From contig OZ038438.1 of assembly GCA_964036275.1 (NCBI GenBank), positions 1,054,001 to 1,118,000 of the forward strand: a stretch of DNA of 64,000 nucleotides. The letters are read 5' to 3'. How positions within the stretch are numbered: the first letter of the stretch is position 1; every line of letters starts with the position of its first letter. The notes beneath the pieces are model-generated. The model had not been told where the DNA came from, searched no databases, and saw nothing but the letters and a program-made list of their open reading frames with translations. Origin of the DNA: Litoditis marina (Eukaryota > Nematoda > Chromadorea > Rhabditida > Rhabditidae). Below, one piece after another: positions 50,988 through 60,821 of this stretch. The position numbers and the translations under genes were made by a program.

Positions 50988-53900
50988 AGAGGAGGATAGA
51001 TACAGAAAAAGAGAGATGGAAAAACAAACCTTTGCAAATCCGAGGAAAAGGCGGACGATCCGTTGTATGCTCCAGTAGCTACTGGTTGCGCAACGCCGGT
51101 TGTGAATGCAGAGTTGACAGCTCCGACCGAGTTACCGTACAACGCGGCGGCACCACCCAGACCGAGGGCACTATTCAGAGTCTGACCAATGGTGGCGGAC
51201 GACATTCTGTCATACGAGGGACGATCGTAGGTTTGTGGAGAAGCGCCCATTGCCGCGAAACCAGTCCGACGCCTCCAATGTTTCTGGCTAGCATAGGGGG
51301 TGCTCACAGAGCCGGTGAACTGAAATGACAAGACTCGTGTACAGGACTGGCGCAGTGATCGTGTTAACATTAAAAACATAACTAGTTAGGTTTTACGTAG
51401 ACGCTACGCAAGGATTGAATAAACGACAATTCATCAATAGTAATTTTTTTCTTCTCAGAATTAGATACAGTGTTGCACAACACCTTGTGATCGGCATGGA
51501 TACTGACAGGGGTTATAAATCAACGTAAAATGTGATTTTTATAATTCGTGGGGTAAGTGATCTTGATACTTCTGGCCGTCTCGACCAAGATCGCTGTGTC
51601 CTCCCGCGTATTCCGGAATGATGTGGTGCGAGAAGAAAAAGACGATATGGAACGTTGAAAACGGTCAAAAATGTGAAATGGTTCCCCAAAAATAACTATA
51701 ACGTACTTGATTGGTCAAAGCAGTCTGGGCCGGCACCGTTTCGCGGCTGGTTATGGAGGAGACTACTGAAGCCACATCCTTGAGAGGAGCTCCATCGGCA
51801 CCCAGGCCCATCCCCAGCGACTCCAACCCACGAGGCAAACCACCTTCTTGCGGCTTTTCAATCTGAAGAAAAACCTTTAACTGAAAACGAACAGAAGATG
51901 CCTTTGAGTTAATATTAAGAAAAAAAATTATAGTTCCTCACTCCTACTAGAATGCCTGAAGCACCTTTTGGAAAAACAATAGGTCCCAAAGCCCAGTTAG
52001 ATAGGAACAGTTGGGGTTCTCCAGGTCAGCCAACAGTCAACAAGAAAGGATAATAACAGTTATGGAGGAAACAAAAACACAATATAGGTCACAACAGTTG
52101 GGTGGATATTTCAAGGCTTCCAGTATTTCTCGGAAACTCTAACTTTTCCATATTCTAGATAGTAACTGGCTTTACACAATAATGGAAACATTACCACAAC
52201 GAATTGACACAAGGGCAGTTTGTGAGACAATACCTTATCGAACTTGTCCATTTTTACAGCCAGAGTGCGATCATAGAGCCGTTTTGACCGTTGAACATGG
52301 AGATGGCTTGCACAGCTTCGATAGGGTGAGAAAACTGGATGACACAAACTCCCTAAAAGTATAGGGGCAAAAGTAAAACACCAACATTGTTGTGAACTGA
52401 CAAACCTGATAATCTCTAATGACTAACGCCATTTAATTTTTGAGGTAACCTAAAGAAAGGAGACTGAAGGAAAAAGCACTTACACAGAAAAATCCTAGCC
52501 CTGCTTACCTTACTGCGACCTTCTTTATCCATGTGTAGATCCATCCATTCGATTTTTCCCGCAAGTCCAAAAATTTCGTACATTCGTCCGGTTCCGACAT
52601 TATAAGACAACTAAAACAAACGTTCCATTTTATTCCAACACTCCTCTTCTTCCGCCTGTTCAAGTAATGTGTCACGGAAACAATTTCGGAGATAAACTTC
52701 AGAAGTTCACTTTGCTTGGCACAAGAAGTCAAGGATTCGAACAAGGGAAAGTCTACGAGTTCACTGATGACACATTAATCCACCACAGCTACATCCGAAA
52801 GAACGTGTTCGTAATTGGCTCTTCCCGAAATACCATTTCAATGAGAAAACAAGGTGACAAAAACCGAAGCTCTGGGTAGGGTTTTGATGAAGTACCAAAT
52901 GGTAAGAAATGAAACTATTCGACGACCCACGTTGGCAACAAATACTCTCTCGCAGAGAGGAGGCTCTATGTTGTGCTTTCGGAGAAACTCTGGACTGAGA
53001 CCGAAAAGATCATAGGTGCCACTGCGTTGCGGACGATCCGAATCATCGCGGGACGAGTGTCCCGTCTTGGCCAAGAAGTCACAACCGGTTTCTTCTTTAA
53101 CTTTACGCAGAAAAGCCACCGGGTCCTGAAGACAAGTGTCATCCGGGTGGAAAACAATAGCGCACCGCGAATCTAACAGCGAGTGTAAATAAATATATTA
53201 CATTAATACGACACGTAGCATATTTACATCAAGATGCCCTGGGAAAATGGATATTCTACCGATACTGAAAATCCATGCTGACTGAAAACGCAATCATGAA
53301 CAAACCCGAATTTCCTTCGCAACGATTGCTCGCCCTTTGAATTCGTATCTACTAAGATTTTTGCAACAGAGCTCCGCGCCTTCTTTCGTTTGGAACTCGA
53401 CGATTGCATTTCCTTTAGGACGGCCGTCGCGATCTTCTAGCATTTCCAAAAAGTTCACCTGAATTCCCAAGCTCAGATAAGAAATTACCACTTAACACAT
53501 ACACAACAACGAGTACTCGTTGTACAGGGAGACATTTCACTTTGATTGAATGGAAACAATAAGATGAGTGTATCTAAAACGGAAGCCATACAATGAAAAC
53601 ATAATAAACAAACACATCGAACCTCTCCACCCTTTTCTCGAACTAGAGACTTGAGCTCCATCCAGCGAACATCATAGGAAATGTTAGTGATGAAAACCAT
53701 TTTATCATTTCTCTCGCGGTCACCTAAACGATGGAAACTCCAACAATCCAGAAAGATTGCAGCACAAAACTGAATGTATCATAAATTTCCAACTAACAGA
53801 TAAACTATCAAAAACATGGGACCACAGTGAAAGAGGAAGAATTTTGCAGAACAGACACTCAAGTCAAGAGATTCGAGCGTACAATGTTTTACGGAGCGTA

Positions 53901-54820
53901 TGAAGAGTAGGAACATTGTTGATACGTGATAATATATTTGTTACTCATTATTAGGCACTAGAAAAAATGAATTATTTGAACAAAATCCTATTCATTGTTC
54001 AACGTCATTCAGAATAATTCGGCGCCGAAGGCGTGCGACACGTTCATCGATGAAAAAAACTGAACGTCAGTGCCCAGAATTGAAAACGAAAAGGGAACCC
54101 AACAACCACCCTTAAAACCGTGTTCCAACGCGCTCAAGTGAAATTCAAGAGGAGCAGCAATTCCCGATTATAGGTCGTCACCATTTAAGAGATATTATTA
54201 TTTATATTATACATGCTACGTTGAAATTTTTCAAATAAAGAATGAGGACTAAACAATTAATTGAGTGGCATCCATGTTTTTGTCGTTTCGGATTATGAAT
54301 GTTTTGGAAATGGGAACCAATAGACCAATTACTTTTAGAGTCTTAAACTATGCAACCACTCTTCTCATAAGAACTAACACTACCTGATGTGTGATACATA
54401 AACACATCGTCGAAAAGACGGTAAATTTCATGGAGAAGACATCACAAACGAGCTGTTTGGAGAATTAAACTTCGTCCTGTAGCGTTAGAACGATGGCGGA
54501 ATAGACTACCACTATGAGACAACTCCAATGCCGCAAAATCATGATAAACCACTCACAGTCTTCAACTTGTTATTAATGAACACCTTCCACACATATGCAC
54601 TACAAAACTATTCATGGAAAATTCAGCCATAATTGAACCCTTCTTACTTTTCCTCCTTATAAATTGGATGGAAGAAATTGTGAATTTCCAACTAACTTCC
54701 AAACGACTTTCTTCCGCCACCACCTCTGATGGGACTACGAGAACGGCTTCTACGACCAGAAGAGAATGCACGCGTATTCTCCGTCTTCACACGACCTCGG
54801 CCACTCATACCTCCACGCAT
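49910..54820 (-). CDS. HNRNPM: hnRNP M/MYEF2-like protein, three RRMs, 11 exons, frame breaks present
   Basis: Nuclear pre-mRNA-binding splicing regulator family. Exons: 54820-54697, 53723-53623, 53458-53306, 53125-52931, 52610-52509, 52352-52234, 51862-51707, 51319-51030, 50579-50512, 50387-50272, 49985-49910. Exon 1 is a short RS/RGG-rich N-terminus. RRM1: MVFITNISYDVRWMELKSLV, REKGGEVNFLEMLEDRDGRP, KGNAIVEFQ. RRM2: RVFVANLSYNVGTGRMYEIF, GLAGKIEWMDLHMDKEGRSK, FSHPIEAVQAISMFNG, RTLAVKMDKFDK. Exons 7-8 are a Gly/Ala/Ser-rich linker. RRM3: VVVIKNLPSDYT, WQIVRDRVQQFGDIESVDII, VEGRPITVDFV at the C-terminus. Domain order and spacing fit HNRNPM. The reading frame breaks inside exons 6, 10 and 11 and does not join between 8 and 9, so this is either a decaying copy or hit by sequence errors. 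The ATG follows a TTTTCTAG acceptor by one base. Confidence 0.82.
50903..50986. repeat. (GA)n microsatellite in an hnRNP M-like intron
   Basis: About 42 GA units on the plus strand, so (TC)n in the sense strand of the gene, starting 44 nt after the donor of exon 8. Confidence 0.95.
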
Positions 54821-54821
54821 C

Positions 54822-55901
54822 CTAGAAAACAAAGTAGTATAAAGGACAACAACTATCTCAAAACAATAATATCTATCCGTTTAAGAAACCCAGACTTGAA
54901 AAGGGTGAGGTCACAGCTTAAACACTACCAGACTTTGACGTTTATTCCACTCTTCATTGCGCAAATACACATATTTAGGTGAACTTACACCTCGAGATGA
55001 AATTGTTTCATGAATAGAATCGTTTATACTATAATAAGAAATCTTATTCACAGGATATAAATATAAAAAGTAATCTAACGACGGTTTTGTTTTGGGGTGG
55101 TTCTGTGTTCAGCGATCATACTCATCATAAATTACGGATACTCAACAACATTGCACATAAATCGTAGGTTGACTAGAAGAAAGATATGTAAAAGAAAAGC
55201 CTGACGTGTTAACAAAATACGCTTGTTGATTTTATCTTGATAAATTCTCTCAAGTCGGCCCGTAATTTTCAAAAGTGCCCGGCGGTGTTATCCAGTCGGG
55301 ACCGAGCATTTTTTTAAAATTCAAAATAATACTCAAAATAATTATGATATGCGATGACGAACATATGTTAATTTCAAGGTTATTTTATTACTCATTTTCT
55401 TATTTTACTTATCATATTAAGTGGTCTAGATTATGTTGACATCTCTAATGAGCTCACTATACCTAGTGGTGAGATTTTTGTTATGAACACCTTCACTTTT
55501 TACCGCTAGTTAGCAGCTCCTCATCGCACTTATTTTGGTTTTTTTTTGTGCCAGACGTTATGAGTCAAAGTTATCGAAGCTGATATTTTGTTGAGTTCTA
55601 CAATGTTTACTTCAAAACATCTATCTTGCACCACTATCATCATCTTTCCTTTCACATACCAGTGCACTAGTGGTGATGCCCGCGCCGCGATCGTATATTT
55701 CACCACCACCTCCTCATTGCAGGATATAACGTTTACGTTTGATTTTTTCTATTTTCGATTTTGATACCACCCTTTTAATTTTCCACTCTCTTTTTCACCG
55801 CTAGTTTTGCACGGTTCACCTATCACCTGTACTATTTGGAATGTAGTAGTCACCACATAATAGCCATAACGTCAGAAATTTCTGATCAACAATCTTATCA
55901 G
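54822..55901. other. Divergent intergenic region
   Basis: About 1.1 kb between the starts of the hnRNP M-like gene (minus) and the acidic modular gene (plus). It is AT-rich with T runs and no coding frame of note. It should contain both promoters, or a shared bidirectional one. No TATA box or other element could be assigned with confidence. Confidence 0.5.
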
Positions 55902-55905
55902 GTTG

Positions 55906-58900
55906 ATGGTGGAAAGGCAAGAAGCCACTTCTCCGATTCTACTGTTCAGCGAAGACGAAGATGCAGAAAACCATTCAGATCAGATTAGCCGACTTTCATC
56001 ACAATGTGAAGATGTTGTGAGTTGTTGTGAATCATATTCCTGTGCTTTCATATTTCTTCATTCACGTCGCATCGTTTCGAGACGCTGGTGATCATCGGTG
56101 CTTTGTCGAAACACATTATAGATAGTTCGAGTGTAACGGTGTAAGGATCTGCAAATCTAATAACGCATTATCTTACCTGTTATCAGAGCGAAACTGCTAT
56201 GACTACCTCATGTTTTCCTATCTTGTGCATTTCCTTTTGTATGTGTCTTTTAATGTGTTTCAGAAATATGCTCGGAAACCTATGCAATCGTCGACGTCGT
56301 TGTTGAAACCTACCCGTTTGTCGCCTTTATACAGTCCTAAGAGGTTTGGATAAGCCTTGTCTTTTCAAAATTGTGTAAATTTAACTTTGATGTGGTTTTA
56401 ACCTCTCCCATCCAACACTTCGATGTATCAGATCACTAATTTTATATACTTGGGCCCTTTGGCGTGCACGTAGGGTGATTGGACGCAAACATGCAGTGTT
56501 TTATATAATATTTCTGGAACTCAGAGCCAAGGATCACTAGTTGTTCGGTTTCTTCGATTATCTTTGTAATGTACAGGTACAACTGTTCCGATTCGCTCTT
56601 CAATCGACTGTTACTTATATCTAAAAAGCCGATGCCGAATGTATTTGGTGGATCGTTCATGGGGGAATCCGAAACAACTAGTTCTTCACAAGACAGTTTT
56701 GAATTTGAACTGGTGAGTAGTTGCATAACCAACACACTACACAATATTCTTTGTATGGGATGAAACGAATGTACAGTCGGTTCCATTTACGAAGTTGAAC
56801 AAAGTAAACCGCTCAATAGAGCCAAGGAATATAACGATTTTCACTAGCAGTGTATCATTTAGAACAGCGTAGAAGCTAGAATGAGAGGTTGCGATCTGAC
56901 TACAACTCCAAAAAGAAAAGAGAAGAAGCTTCCATACTCGGTTGAGAGAAGCAGGCGAATCGCTTCGCTGCTCCGGTGAGTTTCTGTTCAGTTGTTCCGA
57001 CTCAGTCATACCCCGGTAAAGTGGTCCGAATAGTCCCTAAAATAGAGAAAACTAACTCTTTGCTCAAGTCGGGAAAATGTTCCTATATTTGATACAAAAC
57101 CAAGAAATTGCACGTATTTCAGTCTTCGTACTGGTTACTTTTTCTAGCGTAGTCACACGTTATGAATTAGTTCACACAATGTGGCTTCAGTTGTGTTGAT
57201 GATGTACTTATTGCGTGTTTCGCAGCAGTCAGAACACGCCGAGGCGGTCCCTCGGTGATGACGATGAGTATATTCCTCGCTCGGAGAGGGTCAGAAGCAA
57301 GCGACTGCACATCTCCGATGAATGGGACATGGACACCGAGAACGATACTGATCTCACACCGCGAAGGTCGTTGCGGAAGCGAAGAAGTAAGTGGACATCT
57401 ACCATATGGACTAGCTCGCAAAGTAGAACGATTATGTTGACCAACTCCGACGCACCGGTCCACATAATCGTCCACTATTTTGAAATTTCCCACACATTTG
57501 GGTTCAAGGTATTTCAACTACATGCTCTGTAGAATATATACTCTACTTTGAAACCAAACCATTTCTCCCTGTTGGTCATTCGGACTTGTTTTCCGATATT
57601 TGCGTAGATAGTATCTCGGTTGATGATTTTCCAAATCTGGCTCTCCCAGTTCATTTTCGTAGAATGGGAGTCTTATAAAACGCGATCTTTAAAAAAGTGC
57701 AAGCGAGGGAACCCCGTTGCTGATGAGCAAATACGATACAGCCTGTTTGAAGTTTTTGAAGTCTTGTTGCGGTGTCTGATTTGTGACTTGTAGTTTATGT
57801 TTGCTAATTTGCACAATATTGCTGCTTTGTCTTTAGAAATATGGGATGAAGAAGACGATTTGCCGCTGAGCGATATTGCAGCGGATCTGCTTCGTAACCG
57901 AATTGTTCCGAACAGTGAGTTTTTGGCATTTCGCTGTTGTTCGGTGTGATCAAACTGGGTTACAGTGTCGTATACAAGTACGCCTACAAAGTATGTGTGA
58001 GTTGGGTAGTTGTGTTCCTCCATAGACGCTACAATACAATGTTTTTTGTTCTACTTATGACGTTTTCCGTTCTATCCTAGATTATTATAGGCGCATCCAA
58101 CTTTCACCGTTACGTATTAATTTACACGAGAATAATGCTAGTACTAATGACTGCTCTAACCCGGTGTGTCTTGATGCTATTTTTCCACTAATTTATCTTA
58201 CATTTCTAGAAGAATCGGATGATGAAGATGATATGCCTCTTATAGAGGTCGCTAATCAATTTCTCAGAACTCGTGTCCCAGAAAGTGAGTGGATTCAACA
58301 CTCTATTTTTTTAATGTTTCTGTTTTGTCATCAATTGACTTTTCTGATGGGGCTATCTCAGAGACTGAATTATTTTGCAAAAGTTTTTTGACGTTTCTTC
58401 ATGTACAAAACCCGCTGTTTCAACGAACGAGTATTTGTTTATATTCTCCACACGTCACCTGACGTGGTTGTGTTGTGTGAATCCTTTTGTTTCTATTCGC
58501 CCCTTTTACAGAGGCGTGGGATGACGAAGATGATGTTCCTTTGAGAAGTATTCTGAATGAACTTCATAGCGGTCGAGTTGTACAAAGTAAGTCGTTTACT
58601 TCTTATTCTATCAGTTCTGCATTTTGTTCACACACTCAGGGGTTAGGAAGAATGGGAACTGTTGCTGAAATACTTTAGTTAAATTTATTTAGAGGGAACG
58701 GTCAGAGGATATAGGCATGAAATGAACAAAAAATGTGATTCTCCACGGGGGAGGGCAGATGAGGCTTGGCAAACCAAAACCATCAAGAAGGGGGTTGTTT
58801 TCGTTCTGGAGGGGCTGGAGAATTGCACGTTTTTAGCCACGACCACGAGAAGGAAACTTCGCTTGAAATTGTATATATATATTTGTTGAATGTGGTTTCG

Positions 58901-59913
58901 TCCCATTCAGCAATCCTTTCAAATTGACCGAGACTCCAGATTCGCGGTTTGTCTGAAGCCTTGAAGGTAGACGTGTTCTGAAACTGTGCTGTTTCAGGGG
59001 AAAATATTGTTTGATGTTCGCTTGGATTTCGATTACTTCACATTGTTGCCACGGACGAGGATCAGATAATTGGAGACAAGTTAGCTTAGTAGATGTCTCA
59101 CTCTGATTTTCGTTTCCATCTCTAGGAAGTTTTGTATTTGTGAACGCTTAACTGTTGGAAATACCGCAGCTGTCTGTATCTTAGTGGTTATAGTTTTACC
59201 GTGACACCATCTTTAGTTTTGAGTTTAGCGAGAAAGGTGTCATGATGTATACTGGTTTACTTCAATATATTTATAATGATTCTGATTTTCCATTTCCTCA
59301 ATATGTTCACATGACGCGTACACTTTCACTTAGTACTGGTTCATTTTAAGTTTATTCTCATGTATTCAGCTTTTTTTTTCACATATTCATTCCCATCCAA
59401 TCCACTTTCCTTTAATTTTCTTGCTACCTCATACATTTGCATGATGCATGTTTACTTTGTCGTTCACTGTGTTCATGGTTTCCATGATCTCAAATAGTTT
59501 ATCTCGCACATGTTTCTCACCATATTTGTTTATCTCACTATATAGTTGTATAATTTGTGTGGCTAATTGTACGTAGACGATGAATGTGATCTGGAACATA
59601 TTGTGTATTGATTTGAGAGGGATGTTCTTTCCCCAGAAATGCCTGCCCAGTGTAGTGCTCAAGCTGTCGTTACACTCTGTCTCTTGGCTTCTCTGCGCTC
59701 TCTGCGCAGACCACACTCTCTGTTATTCTGTTGTCCATTGAGGCTGTCCCGTCCATTGCACCGTTCCCAGAGATGAAGCCAAAGGAAGATGCTGGTCCCT
59801 CAGGTACTATTCCTTGCCCCACTTTAGCGGTAGAAGTGGATTTGTGGTCATCAGCCTGTCACTTGTTTCCCCTTCCTCTGGAAATTGTCTCAACTACGCT
59901 CTATTTTAAGTGA
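55906..59913 (+). CDS. Uncharacterised acidic/basic protein with three tandem exon-encoded DEDDxPL modules
   Basis: Exons 55906-56016, 56264-56343, 56577-56712, 56863-56975, 57226-57386, 57837-57914, 58210-58284, 58512-58586, 59771-59913 join in phase to 323 aa. The N-terminus is acidic (LLFSEDEDAEN). Middle exons carry basic, Ser/Pro-rich stretches (TPKRKEKKLPYSVERSRRIA; NTPRRSLGDDDEYIPRSERV; PRRSLRKRR) that look like nuclear-localisation or CDK-type (TPRR) sites. Exons 6-8, each phase 1-1 and 75-78 bp, encode one module apiece: DEEDDLPLSDIAADLLRNRI, DDEDDMPLIEVANQFLRTRV, DDEDDVPLRSILNELHSGRV. Exon 5 has a tandem CAGCAG acceptor. Exon 9 is read to a stop, but a GTACTA donor at 59804 could end it earlier. 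I recognise no domain; a chromatin-associated role is a guess from composition. The ATG lies 4 nt after a TTATCAG acceptor. Confidence 0.68.
57419..57474. mobile_element. MITE B-related mini-palindrome
   Basis: GAACGATTATGTTGACCAAC and GGTCCACATAATCGTCC form the outer arms of MITE family B joined without the inner TTTAAACTG part. It lies in intron 5 of the acidic modular gene, about 33 bp after the donor. Confidence 0.7.
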
Positions 59914-60817
59914 TAATTTTTAGCATGATTTTCAAATTGGCCCACTAGCCGCTTGTAAAACACTTTCGTGGAAAAACAATCAGGTGCACGTACCACGGCG
60001 TTTAAACTCGGCTAAATTTTCGGAATGGGTTGCCTTATGTGCGTCGGCCGGGTTTCGAAATTTTCAAACGCGAATTTTTGCGGGAAAGCGCCCATCGCTG
60101 ACGTGTTTTGCGTGCTAAGCGCTGGTGCGGATTTGGTGCATAAAGAAAAGCTCTATAATAAGGAAAAGCTATGTATCTTATTTAACTCTTATGGTATATA
60201 TGAAAGCGTAAAATTAATCTTGTTTAAGAGAGAGAAGAATTATATAGAATAATAATCGTCGATCGAAATCACGTAAATTAAAATTTTGCGGCTCATTGAA
60301 ATCGCGCTCCATTCGACGCGTTGCGGCGATCGCTTGGTTGCCTGTGACTTCACAGAAACTGAATGTATTGTGTTAAACGCCGTGGTACTAGGGTGTCTTA
60401 TAAACGCATTGGCACTTCTCCCCGGAAATCCGGCTTGGCGCTAATTAACAAGGCTGGTGGTATTCTAAAAAAAAGCCTCTCTCCAATGTGCGACACACAG
60501 TTTTCGATTGTTCAAAACAAATAGAATACAAACCGCTTTAAATAGAGTTTAGAATTGATTCACGGTTCATGGACAATGATGAATGCAAACAATATCATTT
60601 CATTGCAGCCGTTGTATTTGGTATGTTGCGAAATAGGAAAGTACAATCTACGTGTATTTTTCACAATTGTATTGCATCGTACCAATACCTGAACCAATAT
60701 CCGATAAGAGGTGTATCTTATACGGTTGTCCAAGTTAGCAACCTCTCTGAATGGAACCAAAAAAGATATCACCAAAACATCAGTAGGGTTGAGCGTGTCT
60801 CACATGCAAATGAGCAG
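59914..60817. other. CpG-rich intergenic region upstream of taxilin, with an inverted repeat
   Basis: Holds a perfect 16-bp inverted repeat, GTACCACGGCGTTTAA at 59990-60005 and its complement at 60373-60388. Much of the 400 bp between is CpG-rich (AAACGCGAATTTTTGCGGG, GCGTTGCGGCGATCGC), unlike the rest of the window. It could be the taxilin promoter, an inserted non-autonomous element, or both. No coding frame is supported. Confidence 0.55.
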
Positions 60818-60821
60818 AATA

